Below, piece after piece: positions 16,203 to 23,449 of a DNA stretch of 64,000 nucleotides. The translations under genes were made by a program, and so were the position numbers. Each line of letters opens with the position of its first letter. Position 1 is the first letter of the stretch. This DNA comes from Alistipes putredinis DSM 17216 (GTDB taxonomy: Bacteria > Bacteroidota > Bacteroidia > Bacteroidales > Rikenellaceae): positions 556,013-620,012 of the forward strand of contig NZ_DS499577.1 of NCBI RefSeq assembly GCF_000154465.1, in the 5' to 3' direction. The notes under the pieces were generated by a model, which saw nothing but the letters and a program-made list of their open reading frames with translations, had not been told where the DNA came from and did not search any database.

Positions 16203-16673
16203 ATGGCAGTAATTAAAAAGAAAGGCAACAAAAGTTTGCCCCCGATCTCTACCGCCTCGCTGCCGGACGTGATCTTCATGATCCTGTTCTTCTTCATGGT
16301 ATCTACGACCATGCGCGATCAGGAATTACATGTAAAATACCAAGTTCCAGAAGCAACCGAGGTGCAGAAACTGGAGAAGAAATCACTCGTAAGTTACATC
16401 CACATCGGAGAGCCGATCGGCGTTTGGCGGGAACAGTACGGTCCTGCACCCCGTATTCAGCTCAACGATGCCTTCAAAACCGCTCAGGATATCGGCCAGT
16501 TCGTAGCTGCCGAGCGTGACAAGCTCAATGAGTCGGAGCGTGCCTTGATGACGATCTGTCTGAAGGCCGACCGATATACGACTATGGGCCGTATCACGGA
16601 GATCAAGCAGGAACTTCGCCGCGCGAATGCCCTGAAAATTTCCTACGCGGCTGCGAAAACCCTGGGATACTAA
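16203..16673 (+). CDS. exbD: ExbD/TolR-family biopolymer transport protein (second copy)
   Basis: The 156-residue protein has STASLPDVIFMILFFFMVST, the ExbD transmembrane helix with its aspartate, and a C-terminal periplasmic domain with LNESERALMTICLKADRYTT. It closes the exb operon, and no tonB gene follows in the window. About 500 bp downstream contain only a hexamer repeat and a bidirectional terminator, so the operon ends here. Confidence 0.9.
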   Translation: MAVIKKKGNKSLPPISTASLPDVIFMILFFFMVSTTMRDQELHVKYQVPEATEVQKLEKKSLVSYIHIGEPIGVWREQYGPAPRIQLNDAFKTAQDIGQFVAAERDKLNESERALMTICLKADRYTTMGRITEIKQELRRANALKISYAAAKTLGY

Positions 16674-17011
16674 TTTCAGGAAGGATTCATTCCCGAAGGG
16701 GATGTGTCAAATTGAGAAATTTGGCGCATCCCCTTTCAGGTATGTAAGAACAGACATCGAGGTTCACGGCGAAGAACGTGTCCTGACCGTACATAATCGA
16801 GCCGCGATACCGATAATAACGAAGCGGTTTGCCTGTTATGATACACCGTCTTTTTATTCGCCGGTTCGGAAAGAGCCTCGGGATAAAAAACAAAAAAACA
16901 GAAAGATACAGGACAAACAGGGCCAAGCCCACGATCGAGCGCCAAAAAAGAGGTCGCAAGAGCGGGAATCGGAAACCAAGCCGAAACAGAAAAAACGGGG
17001 CGATTACCGAC

Positions 17012-17077
17012 ACTCCTACTCCTACTCCTACTCCTACTCCTACTCCTACTCCTACTCCTACTCCTACTCCTACTCCT
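17012..17077. repeat. Tandem hexanucleotide repeat (ACTCCT) x11
   Basis: Eleven exact copies of ACTCCT lie in the 518-bp gap between the second exbD and the porin gene. Frames across it read as Thr-Pro, Ser-Tyr or Gly-Val dipeptide repeats but lack any other protein-like features, so I treat the repeat as non-coding. The rest of the gap (16674-17137) holds no gene that I can support. Confidence 0.95.
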
Positions 17078-17137
17078 CTACCCTCCCTTCCGGACTTCTC
17101 CGACACGAGCTACGAAATGTTTCCGAACCGGCAAAAG

Positions 17138-17168
17138 AAAACCCCGCACATATAGAATGCGGGGTTTT
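17138..17168. terminator. Bidirectional intrinsic terminator between exbD and the porin gene
   Basis: A perfect 11-bp stem (AAAACCCCGCA with TGCGGGGTTTT) and a 9-nt loop is followed by TTTTCTTTT on both strands. It lies 23 bp beyond the porin stop codon and serves convergent transcription. Confidence 0.85.
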
Positions 17169-17191
17169 CTTTTCTCAAATCCTTAAAACGG

Positions 17192-18565
17192 CTAAAAGTG
17201 AGCCATAAATTCCAGGACGATCTTGTCGTGTTCGGAAACTTTGGGGACGACACCCTTGTCGTAAAAATACATCTCATAGTTGAGCCGGATATCGGCCATA
17301 AAAGGCAATCCGAAGCTGAACGTAATGCCTGCCGTGACGCGATGACGCTCCAGATCATTGACGAACAGCAGACCGTTGTCGTCGGGAATGCCGTTGCTGT
17401 GATCGGACATATAGTCGTAACGGCCTGCGAACGACATCTTTTTGAAGACACGGCGCAAAGGCAGGTCATAACAGAAAAATCCGTCGAAGGCATTCACGCC
17501 CGCGAACGAATTGCGGGCATACTCCTTACGCAGATACTCGGCCTCGAAGAACCAACCGCCCAAGCGGTAGGAGCACCCCACGTCGTAAAGGTGAATCCGC
17601 GTATCGGCAGGACGGGTCGTCTGGTAGCTCACCACGAAATTCATCCCCTCGGCAAAACCGAACTGCGCCTTTGCCGCATAGTTGAATTTGTCGGTCCAGA
17701 AATCCTTCTGGTCGTCGATACCCGACCCGTTGAACATACCGACTTGCAGGTTGATCGGAACCTTCTCGCCGAATTTCCAGCCCAGGGTGGCTCCGACATC
17801 GCGGACGCTGCCCACCTGCTTGGCGATGAACGAACGGTTCGCAAAATACTGCGTATGGGGGGAACGGTGAGCATCGATGGTAAACGGGACCCGCATAAAT
17901 CCGATCGTGAAACCGAGTCCCTTATAGAGTTTGGTCCCCAGATACGCATTGACCATCTTGATCTTTCCCTCGTCCGAGAGGTCGATCTCCATACAGTAAG
18001 CCAGTTTCGAATAGATCTCGCCGGCCACGCCGAAGCGGGCGTTGCGAACCTGGAAGCGGGCATCGCCCTCGCCGGGCTGGTACTCGAATTTGGCCCGGAG
18101 CGTTCCCAACAGGTCGATCGTCACGGGTGGAGCCTTTTTCTCCTCCTTTTGTGCTCCCGAAGCTGCCGAAATTTCGAAATGAGTCTGAACTCGGACTCCT
18201 TCGTCCTCGTCATCATCCTCATCTTCGTCATCATCCTCATCGTCGTTCTCACGACCGTCGCCCTTGTCACGCCTCCTGTCCTTCTGCGAAAGCTCGCCCT
18301 GCCCGACGTTCTCGTCCTGCCCGGCATCCGTCCGCACCGCAGCGGCACGATCGTCGTCATCCGTATCGACATCTTTTTCCTGTTTCGGGTGATTCGTACT
18401 CTCCGGCTGCGACTCGATGACCATCTCTTCCAGATCGTCCTGCACGGGTATCGTTTCCACATCCACCCTCTCCACCGGAGGTTGCTGGGCCGCTGCGGAC
18501 AACGACATACTCATCGCAAGGCATAATAAAAACCATCCGGCCACTCTGCGGGTAAAATTCTCCAT
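17192..18565 (-). CDS. Phosphate-selective porin O/P family outer-membrane protein
   Basis: The 457-residue protein has a signal peptide (WFLLCLAMSMSLSAAAQQ). A linker of about 115 polar residues follows, including an Asp/Glu run (DEDDDEDEDDDEDE at about 109-122). The beta-barrel starts around TIDLLGTLRAKFEY, with GFTIGFMRVPFTID and a terminal phenylalanine (EFMAHF). This is the OprO/OprP type, which carries phosphate or other anions across the outer membrane. It is transcribed in the same direction as, and downstream of, the PiT phosphate transporter. I chose the second ATG (MENFTRR). The long acidic linker is odd for a porin. Confidence 0.8.
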   Translation of the reverse strand: MENFTRRVAGWFLLCLAMSMSLSAAAQQPPVERVDVETIPVQDDLEEMVIESQPESTNHPKQEKDVDTDDDDRAAAVRTDAGQDENVGQGELSQKDRRRDKGDGRENDDEDDDEDEDDDEDEGVRVQTHFEISAASGAQKEEKKAPPVTIDLLGTLRAKFEYQPGEGDARFQVRNARFGVAGEIYSKLAYCMEIDLSDEGKIKMVNAYLGTKLYKGLGFTIGFMRVPFTIDAHRSPHTQYFANRSFIAKQVGSVRDVGATLGWKFGEKVPINLQVGMFNGSGIDDQKDFWTDKFNYAAKAQFGFAEGMNFVVSYQTTRPADTRIHLYDVGCSYRLGGWFFEAEYLRKEYARNSFAGVNAFDGFFCYDLPLRRVFKKMSFAGRYDYMSDHSNGIPDDNGLLFVNDLERHRVTAGITFSFGLPFMADIRLNYEMYFYDKGVVPKVSEHDKIVLEFMAHF

Positions 18566-18670
18566 AGGCAACTCTATTCTCTTTTATCTTGTCGTCAGAT
18601 ACGGGCCACAGGCATAATACATTGATTGAAACCTATTTAACCCTTTCAAAATATCTCGTGTTCCGCAAAT

Positions 18671-18709
18671 ATAGACAAAAACAGTGCAAATGACACTGTT
18701 TTTGTCTAT
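18671..18709 (-). promoter_or_regulatory. Hairpin between pit and porin genes, overlapping a -7 element
   Basis: A perfect 16-bp stem (ATAGACAAAAACAGTG with CACTGTTTTTGTCTAT) with a 7-nt loop lies 27 bp after the pit stop codon. On the minus strand its 3' arm is T-rich and runs straight into TATATTTG (18666-18673), a consensus -7 element that would serve the porin gene. It may terminate pit transcripts and also be part of the porin promoter. Confidence 0.55.
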
Positions 18710-18735
18710 CGCAGGTTCAAAATACGACTTATTAC

Positions 18736-20967
18736 TTATTTGGTAAACTTATTACAAGCCTTCAGCAACTGACGCAACGTATCGACTAATTCCTGGGACT
18801 CCTGCAGCGTAATCAGATAGACGAGCGAAACATGCAGGCTGTTGCCCTCCTCCTGCACCCGGTACATCTGGGTCTTGCGCTCGGTCGAGATGGATTCGCG
18901 CAACCCTTCGGCTTCGATCAGCACGTTCTCGATATCCGAATAGTCGTTCTGCTCCATCATGCGGCGAATCTCGACCATCAGGTTGAAAATCCGGGTCCGA
19001 ATGGGCAGGAACTCCCGCAGATAAACTTTGGGCATCGGGTTGAAGTTATTGCCGACATGCTCCTTGCACGGCTCGCAAAGACGTTTGAGACAGTAATAAA
19101 GTTGCTCGGAAGCATTGCTCGCCGTGTGGAACCAGGTGTTCTTTTCGAGCGCCAGGTTGCGGTCGATACGGCGCATGGCGAGCATCTGCCGACGACGCAC
19201 CCGCTTGAGCAGGTCTTTTTCTCCTCCGAGCGCCCGTTCAGCTTTGCGCAGGCTCTTGATATCCTCCTTCAGCAAACCGTCGGTAATCTGACGGAAGGTC
19301 GATTCGGCGAACGTTACCGATGCCATGAGCGACTCGGTCATATGTCGGCGGAGCAACGTCCACACTTCGGCCTTGTCGCGGGAAGTCATCATCCCCTTGA
19401 AAACATCATCGTGCTCGGCCTTCATCTTCCGGCGGTAGCGGATATTGCTGCGTATCAGGAAGAGAATCGTCAGCGCTACGACCACGACCATAGCGATCGT
19501 ACCGCCGTAATAGATAGCAAGCGCGAGCAGGAACGTCGCCACGAAAGCCGCACCGGCCGTAATGAACCAGCCGCCGATCACGGAAATCACACCCGTAATG
19601 CGGAATACGGCGCTCTCGCGGCCCCAGGCCTTATCGGCCAGCGAAGAACCCATCGCCACCATAAAGGCCACGTAAGTAGTCGAAAGAGGCAACTTGAGCG
19701 AGGTGCCCAATGCGATCAGCAAGCTGGCCAGCAGCAGATTGACCGCCGCACGTACCATATCGAAAGCGGCACCGTTCTCCAGAATCGCCTCGTCCTTATC
19801 GAAGCGTTTCCCGAGCCAGCGCTTCAGTCCCTGCGGCATCGCATTGTCGATTCCGGTAGCGAGGGACGACGAAGCACGCACGATACTCCGGGCCAGCCCC
19901 GACGAACCGAACATCTCGTCGCCGGCATCCTGACGGGCCAGATCCACCGAGGTCTTGATAACGCCCCGGGCCTTCCGCGAAGTGGTCAGGGCGACGATCA
20001 TCACCACGCCCGAAAGAGCCAGGAAAATGAAGGGCGTCCGGGCAGGCGCGTTCAGCGAATCCATCAGGAAGGTTTCGGATCCGTTGCCGTTGGCGACGTA
20101 ATCCATATAGGAAGAGTAGCCCGTCAGAGGTACGCCCACGAAATTCACCAGGTCGTTTCCGGCGAAGGCCAGTGCCAGGGCGAAAGTTCCCAGCAGCGTG
20201 ACTACCTTGAAAATATTGATCCGACACCAGTGGAGCACCTGCGAGAGAAGGCAGAAGAAGATGAAGCAGCCGGCCACCAGGTGACGGGTATAGGTAGAAA
20301 TCCACTCCGACAGTTCGGGTGTCATGAACGACGAATCCTTCATACCCTTGATCAGAATGAAATAGATGATCGCCGTCATCGCCACACCGCCGAACAGCGC
20401 GGCGGACCACTTCATGTGCGACTTATAATTGAAAGTAAAGATCAATCGGGCGATATATTGCACCACTGCGCCGAATACGAATGCGATCGCCACCGAAAGG
20501 AAGATGGCCATGATGACCGACAAAGCCTTTTCCGAATTCAGCATATCGGCAAAGGTAAGCCCCGTATCGTCTGCGGCCAGCTTGACCATCGCCAGAGCGA
20601 ACGCACCTCCCAGCAACTCGAAAACGATCGACACGGTAGTCGAAGTCGGCAGCCCCAGGGTATTGAAGGTGTCCAGAAGAATCACGTCGATTGCCATGAC
20701 CGCCAGGCAGATACACATGATATCCTGGAAATAGAACTGTTCGGGCCTGAAAATCCCGTGCCGGGCGACATCCATCATACCGTTGCTCATGACGGCGCCG
20801 CACAGGATACCCACCGCAGCTACACCCATGATCCACTTGAACGAAGCGGCCCGGGCGCCGACGGCCGACCCCAGGAAATTCACGGCATCGTTGCTGACAC
20901 CCACCACCAGATCGAAAATCGCCAGCAGAAAGAGGAAGAGGACAATGCCTAAATAGATTGATTCCAT
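18736..20967 (-). CDS. PiT-family inorganic phosphate transporter with C-terminal PhoU-like domain
   Basis: The 743-residue protein has two PiT signatures, GVSNDAVNFLGSAVGARAA near the N-terminus and AFAGNDLVNFVGVPLTGYSS in the middle, with about 10-12 membrane segments between residues 5 and 500. After LTILFLIRSNIRYRRK it continues with about 240 residues of soluble helical sequence like PhoU (ESTFRQITDGLLKEDIKSLR). Phosphate uptake is presumably driven by protons or Na+. The fused PhoU-like part may sense phosphate or signal to the PhoR-like kinase encoded divergently. A three-unit Pho-box-like repeat lies upstream. Confidence 0.93.
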   Translation of the reverse strand: MESIYLGIVLFLFLLAIFDLVVGVSNDAVNFLGSAVGARAASFKWIMGVAAVGILCGAVMSNGMMDVARHGIFRPEQFYFQDIMCICLAVMAIDVILLDTFNTLGLPTSTTVSIVFELLGGAFALAMVKLAADDTGLTFADMLNSEKALSVIMAIFLSVAIAFVFGAVVQYIARLIFTFNYKSHMKWSAALFGGVAMTAIIYFILIKGMKDSSFMTPELSEWISTYTRHLVAGCFIFFCLLSQVLHWCRINIFKVVTLLGTFALALAFAGNDLVNFVGVPLTGYSSYMDYVANGNGSETFLMDSLNAPARTPFIFLALSGVVMIVALTTSRKARGVIKTSVDLARQDAGDEMFGSSGLARSIVRASSSLATGIDNAMPQGLKRWLGKRFDKDEAILENGAAFDMVRAAVNLLLASLLIALGTSLKLPLSTTYVAFMVAMGSSLADKAWGRESAVFRITGVISVIGGWFITAGAAFVATFLLALAIYYGGTIAMVVVVALTILFLIRSNIRYRRKMKAEHDDVFKGMMTSRDKAEVWTLLRRHMTESLMASVTFAESTFRQITDGLLKEDIKSLRKAERALGGEKDLLKRVRRRQMLAMRRIDRNLALEKNTWFHTASNASEQLYYCLKRLCEPCKEHVGNNFNPMPKVYLREFLPIRTRIFNLMVEIRRMMEQNDYSDIENVLIEAEGLRESISTERKTQMYRVQEEGNSLHVSLVYLITLQESQELVDTLRQLLKACNKFTK

Positions 20968-21009
20968 ACTTTTTTAATTGGTTTTACGCCTAAAGTTATC
21001 ATTCGGGAA

Positions 21010-21069
21010 CAAAAGTACCGGGCGGAAATGATAACGACGTTTCAAACCTGTTACAAACCCGTTACAAAA
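21010..21069 (-). promoter_or_regulatory. Pho-box-like repeats and promoter of the PiT transporter gene
   Basis: Three adjacent 11-bp units (ACGTTTCAAAC 21037-21047, CTGTTACAAAC 21048-21058, CCGTTACAAAA 21059-21069) repeat with the 11-bp period typical of PhoB boxes. On the minus strand TACTTTTG (21010-21017) is a good -7 element, 19 bp from the first unit, so the repeats occupy the -33 region as an activator site would. Binding by the adjacent PhoB-like regulator is inferred. Confidence 0.65.
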
Positions 21070-21099
21070 TCCGGGAAATGCCTCGTTTTTATGAACCGT

Positions 21100-21164
21100 C
21101 TGTTACAATTCCGTGAAATTTCGATCCTTCCGGATTTGCGAAACCGTTTTATTCCCTAATTTTG
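21100..21164 (+). promoter_or_regulatory. Second Pho-box-like pair and candidate phoB promoter
   Basis: CTGTTACAATT (21100-21110) and CCGTGAAATTT (21111-21121) form another 11-bp-spaced pair. Downstream are TTTG (21135-21138), 18 bp, and TAATTTTG (21157-21164), near-consensus for Bacteroidetes. This suggests autoregulation of the two-component genes. The second unit is the weakest of the five. Confidence 0.5.
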
Positions 21165-21188
21165 ACGCGTCGAATCAATACGAAGGTC

Positions 21189-21866
21189 ATGGGGAAATAC
21201 AAAATTCTGGTGGTGGACGACGAAGAGTCGCTGTGTGAAATCCTGAAATTCAACCTCGAACTCGAAGGATACGAAGTGGATGTGGCTTACAGCGCCGAAC
21301 AAGCGCTGGCGATGCATCCCGAACGTTATTCGCTGCTGCTGCTCGACGTAATGATGGGAGAGATCAGCGGCTTCAAAATGGCCCGTATGCTCAAGTCCTC
21401 GCCCGAAACGGCTGCCGTGCCGATCATCTTCTGCACGGCCAAAGACACCGAAGACGACACCGTTGCGGGCTTGAACCTGGGTGCCGACGACTATATCTCC
21501 AAACCCTTCTCGATGCGCGAAGTGACGGCCCGGGTACGGAGCGTGCTGCGCCGCTCGCAAGCCCGGCAGGAGGAGGAAGCCATCTGTTTCGAAGGGCTCT
21601 GCCTCGACCTGCAGAGCAAGGTCTGCCGGGTGAACGGACAGGAGGTTCCCCTGACCAAAAAGGAGTTCGAAATCCTCACCCTGCTCCTTTCCCACCCTAG
21701 GGTGATCTTCTCGCGCGAACAGATCCTCGCCCGGGTCTGGAACAACGAAGTGATCGTCCTGGACCGCACGATCGACGTAAACATCACGCGCCTGCGCAAG
21801 AAAATCGGGCCCTACGGCTCGCATCTGGTGACCCGCCTGGGCTACGGCTATGGATTTGAAAAGTAA
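21189..21866 (+). CDS. phoB: PhoB/OmpR-type response regulator
   Basis: The 225-residue protein has a receiver domain (ILVVDDEESLC acidic pair, phosphoacceptor in LLLLDVMMGE, lysine in DDYISKPFS). A winged-helix DNA-binding domain follows, with LTKKEFEILTLLLSHP, VFSREQILARVW-like residues and TRLGYGYGFEK. The start is ATG 21189. A TTG at 21162 would only add residues outside the fold. It overlaps the kinase gene by 17 bp. The phosphate role is inferred from the divergent PiT transporter and Pho-box-like repeats. Confidence 0.85.
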   Translation: MGKYKILVVDDEESLCEILKFNLELEGYEVDVAYSAEQALAMHPERYSLLLLDVMMGEISGFKMARMLKSSPETAAVPIIFCTAKDTEDDTVAGLNLGADDYISKPFSMREVTARVRSVLRRSQARQEEEAICFEGLCLDLQSKVCRVNGQEVPLTKKEFEILTLLLSHPRVIFSREQILARVWNNEVIVLDRTIDVNITRLRKKIGPYGSHLVTRLGYGYGFEK

Positions 21867-23190
21867 ACACTCCTATCAGACGCAATCGTTCCTCTGGCTG
21901 CTGGGCTTCTCGTGGCTGCTCATCGTCTGCTTCGTCGGCTTCCAATACCACCGGGAGAAGGAGCTGCGCACGGAGCTGCTCGATTCGCAGTTGCAGATCA
22001 TCAACGCCCAACTGGAAGAGGCTTTGAGCAATGCACGCACTCCCCACGACTTTTTCGATGCGCACTCCGACTTCTTCGAGGGGCTGCGCATCACCCTGAT
22101 CGACCTGGACGGTACGGTCGTCTATGACTCCGAAGAACCCCCGGCCGAGATGTCGAACCACCTCGACCGGCCGGAAGTGGCGGCCGCCCTCACCGACGGT
22201 CACGGCTATACGATCCGCCGCCAGTCGGAGAACAACGGGCGCACCTACTTCTACTCCGCCTCCCGCATCGGCGACCGGATCGTCCGCTCGTCGCTGCCCT
22301 ACACCGTGTCGTTGTCGCAGGTGCTGAACGCCGACCGCAACTTTCTGTGGTTCATGGGTTCAGTCACCCTGCTGCTGTGTCTGGTCGGCTACTACGTGGT
22401 CCGCCAGTTCACGAAAAACATGGTTCAAATGGAGGCGACCCTCGCAGAGCGCGACCGCGAACATGCCGCCGCACTGCACGAGGAGCAGGAAAAAATCCGC
22501 ATCAAGCGGCAATTGACCAACAATATCAACCATGAGTTGAAAACCCCCGTAAGTTCCATCCACGGCTACCTCGAAACCCTCATCGCCAATCCGCATATCG
22601 ACGCAGCGACGCAGCGGGCCTTCCTCGAAAAGTGTTTCACCCAGTCCGAACGGCTCCGGCAACTGTTGCAGGACGTATCGTCGATCACCCGGCTGGACGA
22701 AGGAGGACAGATGATCGACCGTACCGAAGTGGACCTCCGCGCCCTGATCGGCGAAGTGATAACCGACACGGCCCCGGAAAGCGCCCGACGCGGATTTACG
22801 GTACACTGGACATGCGACCGTCCCCTGACGGTCGAGGGCAACGAAGGATTGCTCTACTCCGTTTTCCGCAACCTGACGGACAACGCCCTCAACTACTCGG
22901 GCGGCAACCGGATCGACATCGCCCTGACGGACGAAACGGACGACCGCTACGAATTTTCATTCTCGGACAACGGCACGGGCGTCAATCCCGAACACCTGCC
23001 CTACCTCTTCGAACGTTTCTACCGGATCGACAAGGGGCGTTCGCGCCGGGCGGGAGGCACCGGACTCGGCCTGGCGATCGTACGCAACGCCATACTTTTC
23101 CACGGCGGCCGAATCGAAGTGGCGAACCGCCCGGAAGGGGGACTCGTGTTCCGGTTCTCGATCGCCAAGAAGGGGGAGGCGAAGAGATAG
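21850..23190 (+). CDS. phoR: PhoR-like sensor histidine kinase
   Basis: The 446-residue protein has two transmembrane helices (about 14-32 and 160-180) around a periplasmic sensor of about 125 residues. A short cytoplasmic coiled coil leads to the HisKA box NHELKTPVSSIHGYLE, and the ATPase domain shows N-box FRNLTDNALNYSG, G1 FSDNGTGV and G2 GGTGLGLAIV. It should phosphorylate the PhoB-like regulator whose gene overlaps its start. The phosphate assignment rests on context. Its architecture is PhoR-like, but a PAS domain is not obvious. Confidence 0.85.
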   Translation: MDLKSKHSYQTQSFLWLLGFSWLLIVCFVGFQYHREKELRTELLDSQLQIINAQLEEALSNARTPHDFFDAHSDFFEGLRITLIDLDGTVVYDSEEPPAEMSNHLDRPEVAAALTDGHGYTIRRQSENNGRTYFYSASRIGDRIVRSSLPYTVSLSQVLNADRNFLWFMGSVTLLLCLVGYYVVRQFTKNMVQMEATLAERDREHAAALHEEQEKIRIKRQLTNNINHELKTPVSSIHGYLETLIANPHIDAATQRAFLEKCFTQSERLRQLLQDVSSITRLDEGGQMIDRTEVDLRALIGEVITDTAPESARRGFTVHWTCDRPLTVEGNEGLLYSVFRNLTDNALNYSGGNRIDIALTDETDDRYEFSFSDNGTGVNPEHLPYLFERFYRIDKGRSRRAGGTGLGLAIVRNAILFHGGRIEVANRPEGGLVFRFSIAKKGEAKR

Positions 23191-23390
23191 CCGTTCCCCT
23201 TCGAAATCCCTTGCAGGCAGTTTCAACCCACAAAGGCCCGGTTCCCGCACGGATTCAAGCCCTGAAACTGTGCCGCGCAGAACTTCCGAAAGCCCCTCCG
23301 GAGAAAACGGCATAGCGTAAGTCGAAATCACACAAAGGACATATCGCCGAAGACAACAGTCCGAAGCACCCTGCCGCATGCACTTTCCAG

Positions 23391-23432
23391 ATAGAATCCC
23401 CTGCCGCCCGATCGGGCGGCAGGGGATTCTAT
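23391..23432. terminator. 42-bp perfect palindrome between phoR and polA, probable bidirectional terminator
   Basis: Two 21-nt arms (from ATAGAATCCCCTGCCGCCC to its exact complement) meet at a CCGATCGG centre. It sits 18 bp after the polA stop (minus strand) and 200 bp after phoR. T-runs are weak on both sides, so termination is likely but not certain. The remaining 200 bp after phoR hold no gene I can support. Confidence 0.7.
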
Positions 23433-23449
23433 TCTGTCGAAACGGGGCA

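Noticed and set aside
16687..17208. Frames with Gly-Val, Thr-Pro or Ser-Tyr repeats
   Set aside because: They are translations of the ACTCCT hexamer repeat; flanking residues have no protein-like pattern and no start-site support.
18832..20952. 706-codon open frame on the + strand opposite the PiT transporter gene
   Set aside because: Antisense shadow; the minus-strand protein has clear PiT motifs and membrane segments.
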